Below are positions 56,563 through 64,000 of a DNA stretch of 64,000 nucleotides, in pieces. The notes beneath the pieces are model-generated. The model was not told where the DNA came from, did not search any database, and was given only the letters and a program-made list of their open reading frames with translations. Every line of letters starts with the position of its first letter. Position 1 is the first letter of the stretch. The position numbers and the translations under genes are program-made. The stretch spans positions 1 through 64,000 of the forward strand of contig CACMFN010000009.1 of NCBI GenBank assembly GCA_902612965.1. The letters are read 5' to 3'. This DNA is from an uncultured SAR116 cluster alpha proteobacterium. Lineage in GTDB: Bacteria > Pseudomonadota > Alphaproteobacteria > Puniceispirillales > GCA-002684695.

Positions 56563-57201
56563 TTAAGTTCCGTAAATACGATCACCTGCATCACCTAATC
56601 CAGGTAATATATACCCTTTTTCATTTAGCTGCCTATCTATTGAACCAGTAACCAACCTAACATCAGGGTGAGATTCGTTAAATTTTTTTATACCTTCAGG
56701 TGCGGCCAAAAGACAAACAAAAGTTATTATTGTGGCACCTGCATCTTTAACAAGTCTAGTAGCTTCTATCCCGCTTCCAGCTGTAGCAAGCATGGGATCT
56801 ACTATAATAACTGACCTATCTGCCATATTTGCAGGAAGATTTTGGTAATAGTCTATTGGCTTAAGTGTATCATGGTCTCTGGACATGCCTAGAAATCCTA
56901 CAGCAGCACTTGGCAAAATTTGGAGTAGCCCCTCAAGTAAACCATTGCCAGCACGAAGAATAGAAACAACTGCTGGCTCTGGCTCTTTTAAAAAAGTGGC
57001 ACTCATATCTTCTAATGGTGTAGAGATATTTTTTTCATATGATTTTAACTCTTTAGTAGCTTCAACACCTAAAATCATACCTGCTTCTTTCATCAAAGCC
57101 CTAAAAATAACTGAACGAGTTTTTTTATCTCTCATCAAGGATAACTTATGTTGCAACAGCGGGTGTTTAACTTCTACTACATTATTTGGGGCATTTAACA
57201 T
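56563..57201 (-). CDS. upp: Uracil phosphoribosyltransferase
   Basis: Upp salvages uracil to UMP with PRPP. The 212-residue protein has HPLLQHKLSLMRDKKT at the N-terminus and the uracil-specific LRAGNGLLEGLL. The PRPP loop is VDPMLATAGSGIEA, and GDAGDRIYGT at the C-terminus is conserved. It is convergent with edd. The 118-base upstream gap to the RND operon is shared between divergent genes; I see no defined regulatory motif in it. Confidence 0.96.
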   Translation of the reverse strand: MLNAPNNVVEVKHPLLQHKLSLMRDKKTRSVIFRALMKEAGMILGVEATKELKSYEKNISTPLEDMSATFLKEPEPAVVSILRAGNGLLEGLLQILPSAAVGFLGMSRDHDTLKPIDYYQNLPANMADRSVIIVDPMLATAGSGIEATRLVKDAGATIITFVCLLAAPEGIKKFNESHPDVRLVTGSIDRQLNEKGYILPGLGDAGDRIYGT

Positions 57202-57319
57202 ATTGAAAACTCATTTTTGTTAAAGAATAGAATAATTAAAGAAAATATTAAAGTTTTATTTATTTTGTAAAATAAATCGCTATATATAAGTCAAATCAAT
57301 CTTAAATTTGGGAATTAAA

Positions 57320-58576
57320 ATGAAGTCACGTTCACCAATTATATTAGCAATAATAATAATTTTATTAGTTTTAGGGTGGATGTTTTCAGATGATTTATTA
57401 AACAGAGAAACAAAAAATAGCTTTAATGACAATTCATCAATTTCAAATACGACTTCAGAAAATGAGGCAAACAACTTAATAGTTTCTGCTAAAAGAGTAA
57501 AAAATAATTTAATTAGCAAAACCATAAGATCAAATGCTGTGAGTTATCCTGAATTTGAAATATCTTTACCCTCTGAAGTAGAAGGTATAATATCCAGACT
57601 TTTTACTAAAGAAGGAGATTTCGTATCTGAGGGCGATAAAATTTTAGAGGTTGATAAAGGAACTCTTGATCAAAAAATTACTGCAGCAAAGGCTGCATTT
57701 ACTGCTTCAAAAAAAGCACTTGATGTCGCCCAAAAGACACTGAATGGAACTCTATCTGAAGAGTTGCAAGCCGCAAGAGCAAGCCTTAAATTAGCACAAC
57801 AAGATTTAGATATTGTAAAAAAACTTTTTGAACAAAATTTTGCTTCTTCATTAGAAGTTACCAAAAAAGCATCAGTAGTTGAAAATGCTCAAGTAAAAAT
57901 AGCTTCATTAGAAAATCAACAAAATTATAATCTAGAATTAAATTTAATTAAGAGTGAGGCTGATTTTCAGAATGCCAAAACATATCTAATGGATCTTAAC
58001 AGAGAATTAAATAATATGATTATTCTTTCACCTGCAAATGGCATAATTGAAAAGCTTTATCTTGATAAGGGAGAAAGAATTACAAAAAATTCTGTTGTGG
58101 GAAATATATTAGGGATGGAAAACATTAAATTGATCAGCAAAATTTCTCAAAATGAAATTAATAATATCAATATAGGTGACGCAGCAATAGTGAAATACAA
58201 AGACAGGTCTCTTTTTGGAAAAGTTTCAAAAATAGCGTCAACTGCAAACACTTCGACCAGAACCTTTGATGTTGAAATTATTGTTAAGAATGAAGATCTC
58301 TTTTTAAAGGGTGGCATGACACTTGAGATTGAAATAACAACTGATAATATTTTAGCTTATGAGATGTCGCCAGTTCATTTAAGTGTAAATAGTGACGGTG
58401 TACTGTACGCAAAAATTGTTGAAAATGACGAAGTAACTTACAAAAACGTAACAATTGTAAATAGTGGTGAGAACTTAGTTAACGTAACTGGTCTTAATGA
58501 TGGCGATATTGTTCTTACTAATGGCCAAGCATTTGTCAGTCTAAATGATAAAATCCAATATAATATAGAGAATTAA
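57320..58576 (+). CDS. RND efflux periplasmic adaptor (HlyD/MFP family)
   Basis: The adaptor links an inner-membrane RND pump to an outer-membrane channel. The 418-residue protein has an N-terminal membrane anchor (IILAIIIILLVLGWMF). The barrel-sandwich half-motifs GIISRLFTKEGDFVSEGDKILEVD and LSPANGIIEKLYLDKGERI flank an alpha-helical hairpin. A C-terminal beta-barrel follows. The ORF track starts at TTG 57308; I use ATG 57320, with GGGA a few bases upstream. The pump gene follows after 2 bases. No outer-membrane TolC gene is in the window. Confidence 0.9.
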   Translation: MKSRSPIILAIIIILLVLGWMFSDDLLNRETKNSFNDNSSISNTTSENEANNLIVSAKRVKNNLISKTIRSNAVSYPEFEISLPSEVEGIISRLFTKEGDFVSEGDKILEVDKGTLDQKITAAKAAFTASKKALDVAQKTLNGTLSEELQAARASLKLAQQDLDIVKKLFEQNFASSLEVTKKASVVENAQVKIASLENQQNYNLELNLIKSEADFQNAKTYLMDLNRELNNMIILSPANGIIEKLYLDKGERITKNSVVGNILGMENIKLISKISQNEINNINIGDAAIVKYKDRSLFGKVSKIASTANTSTRTFDVEIIVKNEDLFLKGGMTLEIEITTDNILAYEMSPVHLSVNSDGVLYAKIVENDEVTYKNVTIVNSGENLVNVTGLNDGDIVLTNGQAFVSLNDKIQYNIEN

Positions 58577-58578
58577 AA

Positions 58579-61500
58579 TTGAATAGTTTTATAAATGCTT
58601 TTTTTTCTCGTCCCTATGCAGTTTTACTAGCATTAATTATAATAGTGATTTTTGGATCATCGTCATTTCTACAGATGCCAAAAGAGGCTACACCAGATAT
58701 AGATATACCAATGGCCTACATTTCCGTTGGTTATGAGGGAATAACTCCAACAGATGCTGAAAAATTATTAGCTAAACCTTTAGAGAAACATCTTAGAACT
58801 GTCGCTGGATTAGATAAAATGACATCTGCGTCTGCAGAAGGTTATTCTTCTGTAACACTAGAGTTTGATGCTGGAGAAAATATTGATCTTATTTTAGATG
58901 ATGTTAGGGAAGCAGTTGACGCTGCTAAACCAGACCTTCCTAATGAAGCTGATGAGCCCAAAATTTTTGAAATTAATATTTCTATGTTTCCAATACTTAC
59001 CGTGGCTTTATCCGGACCAATATCTTACTCAAGTCTAGTCAAGTCCGCTAGAGAGTTAAAAGATGAGCTTGAAAGTCTGACAGGTGTTCTTGAAGTTGAT
59101 ATAGGCGGGGATCGTGAAGAAATTATAGAAATTATTATTGATGCAAAAATTATGGAAGCATATGGTTTGTCTCCTAGTAATATAATCAGGGTTATATCTT
59201 CAAATAGCCAACTTGTCACTGCTGGCTCCATGGAACAAAGTGGAGGAAATTTTTTATTAAAAGTCCCAGCAGTAATTGAAACAATAGATGAATTATCAAA
59301 TATGCCCATCAAAGCAGATAAAGATACATCTCTTAAATTCAGTGATATAGCAACAATTCGTAGAACTTTTAAGGACCCTGAAGGTTACTCGAGAGTTAAT
59401 GGTGATTCAACAGTAGTACTTGAGCTTAAAAAGAGGGTTGGTTCAAATCTAATTGAAATCTCTGATTCCGCGAAAACTAAAATAAATAATTATATTCAAT
59501 CTAATAACCAAGCAATAAAAGTATCTATTCTTCATGATGAATCAAAAAATGTAAGAAATATTCTTAGTGAACTTGGTAACAACGTTATAGCAGCTGTTCT
59601 AATTGTAATGGTTATGATTTTAGCAACATTAGGTTTTAGAAATGCTTTGCTTGTTGGTGTTGCTATCCCAGGAAGTTTTTTATTAGGCTTTATAATTCTA
59701 AATATGCTTGGGATTACCCTGAACATAATTGTATTGTTTTCTTTAATACTTGTGGCAGGTTTACTAGTCGACGCAGTTATTGTTACAACAGAATTTGCGG
59801 ATACACGTCTTTCAAAAGGTATTAATCGATTTCAAGCATACAAAGATGGTGCTTCCAGAATGTTTTGGCCAATAACTTCATCAACAGCTACAACTTTAAT
59901 GGTTTTTCTACCATTATTATTTTGGCCTGGAATTGTTGGGCAATTTATGAAGTATTTGCCCATAACTATGATATTTGTCTTAACTTCTTCACTTTTGATG
60001 GCTTTAATTTTTGTACCAGTCATAGGAAGCTTGTTCGGTAAAAATCCAAAAAAGAATTTTTACACAAAACCATCAGCACCAAAGCTTTACAGATCAATAT
60101 TAAAATTTTCTATCAAACGTCCTATTACAATAATGCTACTTATTTTTTCAATAATTGGGATTTCTTTTTATACATATTCAAGGGCGGGTTTGGGTGTTTC
60201 CTTTTTTCCAGATATCGAGCCAGAGAAAGCAAAAGTTCAAATCCTTTCTAGGGGAGATTTTTCTTCTACTGAAAAAGATAACATTGTGAAATCAGCTGAA
60301 AAAGCTCTTAAATTCCCTGAAGGCGTTGACATAATTTATGCTCGATCAAAAAATCCAGAAAATAATGATCCTCGAGATAGTATTGGAAATATTACGACAT
60401 TCTTTACAGATTGGCAGAAAAGAGAACCAGCTAATCAGATAATCGAAAACATGAGAAATCTTGTTAAAAACATACCGGGTGCAAAGGTAAATGTAATTGT
60501 TGATCAAGAAGGCCCTGGTGGCGGCAAACCTATATATATTGAAGTAGTTGGTTCAGATTTAAATAAGATATCAGTTACAGTTGAAAAAATACTAGAAAAA
60601 ATGACCAACATTGATGGCTTCATTGATGTTGCTGATAGCCGGCCATTGCCAGGCACAGAATGGATGGTTGTAACTGATAGAGAGGCGGCTAATCAATATG
60701 GAGTTTCTGTTTCAGCAATTGGAACAATGATTAAATTACTTACAAAAGGAGTTAAACTATCAGATTATAGGCCTGATGACATAGATGATGAACTTGAAGT
60801 TTTATTAAGGTTTAAAAAGTCTCAAAGAAGCCTTGCTAGATTAGAAGAATTAAAAATACCGTCTGATCAAGGTGAATTCATACCAATGAATATTTTTGCA
60901 AAGCTTGAACCAAAACCAAAGAATGGAGAGATACAGAGACTCGATGGAAAAAGATATATGTCTATTAACGCTGATGTAAAGGATGGTTTACTACCTGCAA
61001 AATTGATTGAAAATTTAAAATTAGAAATCGAAAAAATGCAAATTGATAATGATATAACTATTGAATTTGGTGGAGAGGATGAAGATATAGCTGAAACCCA
61101 AGCATTTCTTGGTCAGGCATTTGGATTATCATTATTATTAATGATCATGATACTTATGATCCAGTTTAATTCATTTTGGCAAACTTTTGTTACAATGTCT
61201 GCTATAATACTATCTATTGGTGGTGTCTTACTTGGACTATGGATAACTGGACGACCATTTGGTATTGTTATGTCTGGGTTAGGTATCATTGCTTTAGCAG
61301 GCATTGTTGTTAATAATAATATCGTTCTAATTGATACTTATAATGAAATTAGAAAAAGAGGGTATGAAGCACCTTATGCAGCATTTAGAGCTGGGTTGTT
61401 AAGATTTAGACCAGTAATACTCACCGCAATTACAACCATTCTTGGATTGCTACCAATGGTTTTTGAACTCACAATTAAGTTTGCAGATCGAGAAGTATTA

Positions 61501-61686
61501 GTTGGCGCTCCCTCCTCTCAATGGTGGGCACAACTCTCTAGTACTATTGCAGGAGGGCTTACATTTGCTACAATTTTGACACTACTCGCAACTCCTGCTC
61601 TTCTCGTTTTTGGGCATGGAATGCATTTGTTTATCCAAAAAAGCATTAAGAAAATAACTGGCAGATCAAAAAGCGCGTTTACTTAG
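58579..61686 (+). CDS. RND efflux permease
   Basis: A 1035-residue RND transporter with 12 membrane helices and two large periplasmic loops. The N-terminus FINAFFSRPYAVLLALIIIVIFGSSSFLQMPKEATPDID is standard. TM4 carries GLLVDAVIVTTEFAD, where the canonical VVDDA pair reads VDA, so only one aspartate of the proton relay pair is kept. The C-terminal repeat has GIVVNNNIVLIDTYNEIRKRG and the GAPSSQWWAQL motif of a marine/alphaproteobacterial subgroup. The start is TTG, 2 bases after the adaptor stop. Substrates unknown. Confidence 0.93.
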   Translation: MNSFINAFFSRPYAVLLALIIIVIFGSSSFLQMPKEATPDIDIPMAYISVGYEGITPTDAEKLLAKPLEKHLRTVAGLDKMTSASAEGYSSVTLEFDAGENIDLILDDVREAVDAAKPDLPNEADEPKIFEINISMFPILTVALSGPISYSSLVKSARELKDELESLTGVLEVDIGGDREEIIEIIIDAKIMEAYGLSPSNIIRVISSNSQLVTAGSMEQSGGNFLLKVPAVIETIDELSNMPIKADKDTSLKFSDIATIRRTFKDPEGYSRVNGDSTVVLELKKRVGSNLIEISDSAKTKINNYIQSNNQAIKVSILHDESKNVRNILSELGNNVIAAVLIVMVMILATLGFRNALLVGVAIPGSFLLGFIILNMLGITLNIIVLFSLILVAGLLVDAVIVTTEFADTRLSKGINRFQAYKDGASRMFWPITSSTATTLMVFLPLLFWPGIVGQFMKYLPITMIFVLTSSLLMALIFVPVIGSLFGKNPKKNFYTKPSAPKLYRSILKFSIKRPITIMLLIFSIIGISFYTYSRAGLGVSFFPDIEPEKAKVQILSRGDFSSTEKDNIVKSAEKALKFPEGVDIIYARSKNPENNDPRDSIGNITTFFTDWQKREPANQIIENMRNLVKNIPGAKVNVIVDQEGPGGGKPIYIEVVGSDLNKISVTVEKILEKMTNIDGFIDVADSRPLPGTEWMVVTDREAANQYGVSVSAIGTMIKLLTKGVKLSDYRPDDIDDELEVLLRFKKSQRSLARLEELKIPSDQGEFIPMNIFAKLEPKPKNGEIQRLDGKRYMSINADVKDGLLPAKLIENLKLEIEKMQIDNDITIEFGGEDEDIAETQAFLGQAFGLSLLLMIMILMIQFNSFWQTFVTMSAIILSIGGVLLGLWITGRPFGIVMSGLGIIALAGIVVNNNIVLIDTYNEIRKRGYEAPYAAFRAGLLRFRPVILTAITTILGLLPMVFELTIKFADREVLVGAPSSQWWAQLSSTIAGGLTFATILTLLATPALLVFGHGMHLFIQKSIKKITGRSKSAFT

Positions 61687-61690
61687 TTTT

Positions 61691-62602
61691 ATGACAAAAT
61701 CAACTACCTATAGTAGTGTTGTTTTTAGCTGGTTTTTATTAATTACACTCGGTATTATTTGGGGCCTGTCATTTATGGGTGTAGAATTAGCTTTACGTTC
61801 TTACACGCCACTAACTATTGCAACTTTTAGAATAGTTTTTGCAGCTTTGTTACTATTTGCATTATGTATTTTTACTGGAAACCAGTTACCCAGAGTTTCA
61901 GATAAAAATGGAAAGAGAATTCTTTTACATTGCTTAGGGATGGGTTTGTTTTCAAATGCAATACCATTTACCTTGTTAAGTTGGGGTCAAATAAATGTAT
62001 CATCAAGTTTTGCTGGCATTTCAATGGCTGTTGTTCCTTTAGTAGTGCTTCCATTATCTCATTATTTAATTCCAAATCAAAGGATGACAAAGGTTAAATT
62101 AATTGGATTTGTTATAGGTTTTATTGGAGTTGTAATTTTGATAGGGCCAAGCACAATAAATTTTACTACCAATAGTATAATTATATTTGCACAAATAGCC
62201 TGTGTTTTAGCAAGTGTATGTTACGCATGTGGTTCAATAATAACAAAACTTGCTCCCACATCAAATCTATTATCGTTCACATCTTGCTCTTTACTGTTTG
62301 CTGCAACAGCAATGCTACCTATAACAGTTTACATTGATGGATTACCTGCTGTTAATTATGATTTAGCGTTTTTTGGATTAATTTACCTAGGTTTATTTCC
62401 AACAGCATTAGCTACAATAATGTTAGTTTTATTAATAAGATTAAAGGGGCCACCATTTTTGAGTTTAGTAAATTATCAAGTACCTATTTGGGCTGTAATA
62501 TTTGGGATGTTTATTTTACAAGAACATTTACCTTCACAATTCATATTTGCTTTAATTTTCATTCTTATTGGTTTAGGTATATCTGAATTTAAAAAAAACT
62601 AA
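61691..62602 (+). CDS. EamA/DMT family transporter
   Basis: A 303-residue drug/metabolite transporter with ten membrane helices in two EamA repeats. The first repeat starts WFLLITLGIIWGLSFMGVELALRSYTPLTIATFR and the second follows after the middle IIFAQIACVLASVCYACGSIITK. Homologues export amino acids or metabolites, but this one cannot be assigned. The start is ATG 61691, 4 bases after the RND stop, so it is probably co-transcribed with the pump genes. It overlaps the convergent glpD stop by 4 bases (CTAA). Confidence 0.9.
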   Translation: MTKSTTYSSVVFSWFLLITLGIIWGLSFMGVELALRSYTPLTIATFRIVFAALLLFALCIFTGNQLPRVSDKNGKRILLHCLGMGLFSNAIPFTLLSWGQINVSSSFAGISMAVVPLVVLPLSHYLIPNQRMTKVKLIGFVIGFIGVVILIGPSTINFTTNSIIIFAQIACVLASVCYACGSIITKLAPTSNLLSFTSCSLLFAATAMLPITVYIDGLPAVNYDLAFFGLIYLGLFPTALATIMLVLLIRLKGPPFLSLVNYQVPIWAVIFGMFILQEHLPSQFIFALIFILIGLGISEFKKN

Positions 62603-64000
62603 TTTCGTGAAATTATGTAATTATTTAATCTTTGCAACTCATCTTTATTTAAAACTATGCCTAATTTACTTCTTCTCCAGATAATATCAGATACATTTAA
62701 AGCCCACTCATTTTTTATAAGGTAGTCAACCTCACATTCATATAAACCCTTACCAAAATCTATTCCTAATTGTTTAATATTACTCTTATTACCCAAAATT
62801 TTTTCCAAATTTGTACCATAAGAACCAAATAGTCTTTCGATTGTACCAGTGTCAATAAATGAAAATCTTTTTTTGTAATTTTCTAAAAGTGAATTAAATT
62901 CTAGTGGTGAAAAATCACCTCCAGGCAAAGATTTTTCCGCAGTCCAACTTTTTGTATTTTTTTTCAATTGTTTATCAACAATTTTTAATACTTCTTCAGA
63001 TAACTTTCTATAAGTTGTAATTTTTCCACCAAAAACAGAAATATATAGCAGTTCGTTTACAATTTTTTCCTCGATTGTATAGTCTCTTGTGATGTCTTTG
63101 GCATCTAATTTTCCATCGTCAAAAAGTGATCTCACTCCGCTATACGTCCATATAATTTTCTTGGGAGATATATTTTTCTTAAAATAAGCAGACGCTGCTT
63201 CACATAAGTAATGAGTTTCTTTTTCTGAAATTTTAGGATTACTTAAATTTCCCTCAAAAGGTTCGTCAGTTGTACCAATAAGTGTAAAGTTTTTCTCAAA
63301 TGGTATGGAAAAAATCACTCTACCATCATGATGTTGAAAAATATAAGCTTTATTATGGTTATATATTTTTGGAACGACAATATGGCTTCCCTTAATTAAC
63401 CTTATGTTTTTTTGATTATGCCTTTTCTTGTCAATTACTGAGATTATTTTATCGGTCCAGGGTCCAGATGCATTAATTAATACTTTAGATTTCAGTTTTA
63501 TTTGTTTTGAGGATTTTTTATTAGTTGATTTTGTAACTATTTCCCATATTCCATTTTCATTTTTTGCTTTTATTACTTTTGTATTTGTAAGAATTACTGC
63601 ACTCCTATTTTTTGCATCTAATGCATTAAGTATAACAAGTCTTGCATCTTCGACTTTACAATCAGAATATTCAAAACCTACCTTAAATTTTTCTTTTAAT
63701 GGGTTTTGTATTTTGGTTTTATTGAGTTTAATTTTTTTTGAAGGGGCTAAGTATTTTCTTTTAGCTATATAGTCATAAATTACTAATCCAATTTGAATAA
63801 TCCAAGCTGGTCTAAGAGATGGACTATGAGGCAAAATGAATTTTAGAGGTCTAATAATATAAGGTGCAATTTCTAAAAGCTTTTCTCTCTCTACAAGCGC
63901 TTCTCTAACTAATCGAAATTGAAATTGTTCCATATATCTTAATCCACCATGTATTAATTTTGTAGACCAAGATGATGTTCCACTTGCAAGATCATTCATC
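62599..64000 (-). CDS. glpD: Glycerol-3-phosphate dehydrogenase GlpD, 5' end outside the window
   Basis: Aerobic glycerol-3-phosphate dehydrogenase oxidises G3P and passes electrons to ubiquinone at the membrane. The visible part is about 467 residues. It opens at NDLASGTSSWSTKLIHGGLRYME, a conserved block that normally lies after the FAD-binding N-terminus, so roughly 40 residues are beyond the right edge and the M in the track is internal. Further motifs are NASGPWTDKI, GSHIVVP and GTTDEPFEG, with the GVRSLFDD region. It is convergent with the EamA gene. No glpK or glpF is visible. Confidence 0.93.
   Translation of the reverse strand, partial: MNDLASGTSSWSTKLIHGGLRYMEQFQFRLVREALVEREKLLEIAPYIIRPLKFILPHSPSLRPAWIIQIGLVIYDYIAKRKYLAPSKKIKLNKTKIQNPLKEKFKVGFEYSDCKVEDARLVILNALDAKNRSAVILTNTKVIKAKNENGIWEIVTKSTNKKSSKQIKLKSKVLINASGPWTDKIISVIDKKRHNQKNIRLIKGSHIVVPKIYNHNKAYIFQHHDGRVIFSIPFEKNFTLIGTTDEPFEGNLSNPKISEKETHYLCEAASAYFKKNISPKKIIWTYSGVRSLFDDGKLDAKDITRDYTIEEKIVNELLYISVFGGKITTYRKLSEEVLKIVDKQLKKNTKSWTAEKSLPGGDFSPLEFNSLLENYKKRFSFIDTGTIERLFGSYGTNLEKILGNKSNIKQLGIDFGKGLYECEVDYLIKNEWALNVSDIIWRRSKLGIVLNKDELQRLNNYIISRN

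Noticed and set aside
56559-56570. 12-bp palindrome GAACTTAAGTTC at the edd/upp junction
   Set aside because: No loop and no T-run, and it overlaps both gene ends, so it is not a terminator; one short palindrome in 64 kb is expected by chance.

Overview
This is a gene-dense, very AT-rich stretch of a chromosome from a free-living, probably marine and streamlined alphaproteobacterium. The evidence is gene content and order. The F0 ATP synthase genes atpI-atpB-atpE-atpF'-atpF stand apart from the F1 genes. The aa3 oxidase block is ctaC-ctaD-ctaB-coxF-ctaG-ctaE with SURF1. GshA is of the alphaproteobacterial/plant type and ArgC is of type 2. The runs mutY/dciA/dsbA/smc, ribF-ileS-lspA-DUF3035-mutL and HNH/gluQRS are familiar in the class. 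I cannot name the genus; AT-rich SAR11-like, HIMB59-like or AEGEAN-169-like lineages are possible. I see no phage, insertion sequence, CRISPR array or plasmid function. This is core chromosome.

Layout. 1-5.3 kb: the end of a heparinase-like gene, purH, mutY, dciA and a DsbA-like oxidoreductase. 5.3-8.7 kb: smc. 8.7-13.7 kb: F0 ATP synthase, then ispH-thrB-rnhA. 13.7-18.2 kb: a peroxiredoxin, a DsbD/ScsB-like reductase, yqgE and thrC. 18.2-23.9 kb: the cytochrome c oxidase operon on the minus strand, including a 45-codon coxF-like gene absent from the ORF track. 24-29 kb: rsmE-gshA, ubiA, argC and a hypothetical gene with a resemblance to gamma-glutamylcyclotransferases. 29-35.4 kb: envelope genes, namely a phosphatase, an MsbA-type exporter, a DUF374 acyltransferase, waaA, lpxK (frame broken at an A9 run) and lpxL. 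35.4-48.2 kb: xseA, purD, tadA, rluB-like, rsmD, mutL, DUF3035, lspA, ileS, ribF, mscS and chaC. 48.3-51.7 kb: tRNA-Leu(CAA), yqaA, dsbB, an HNH gene, an esterase and gluQRS. 51.7-51.9 kb: a small RNA gene. 52-57.2 kb: an MFS transporter, zwf-edd and upp. 57.3-64 kb: an RND efflux pair, an EamA transporter and the 3' part of glpD.

The gene set describes an aerobic, proton-driven heterotroph. It has an aa3 terminal oxidase, an Entner-Doudoroff entry (zwf, edd), lipid A/Kdo synthesis, glutathione synthesis and turnover (gshA, chaC), and periplasmic thiol chemistry (DsbA-like, DsbB, DsbD-like).

The most interesting items are these. First, the 215-base gap between gluQRS and the MFS gene holds a sigma70-like promoter, the exact decamer TTTCCTCCCT and a perfect intrinsic terminator, which together match the alphaproteobacterial alpha-r8 (MmgR) small RNA family. 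Second, lpxK is split by a frameshift at nine A residues. Third, ten of twelve convergent gene pairs overlap or abut within 4 bases, several sharing a CTAG, TTAA or CTAA stop-codon tetranucleotide, and the window has only one clear intrinsic terminator. No stretch longer than 300 bases lacks a gene. All family names are from motif reading and memory; no database search was run.
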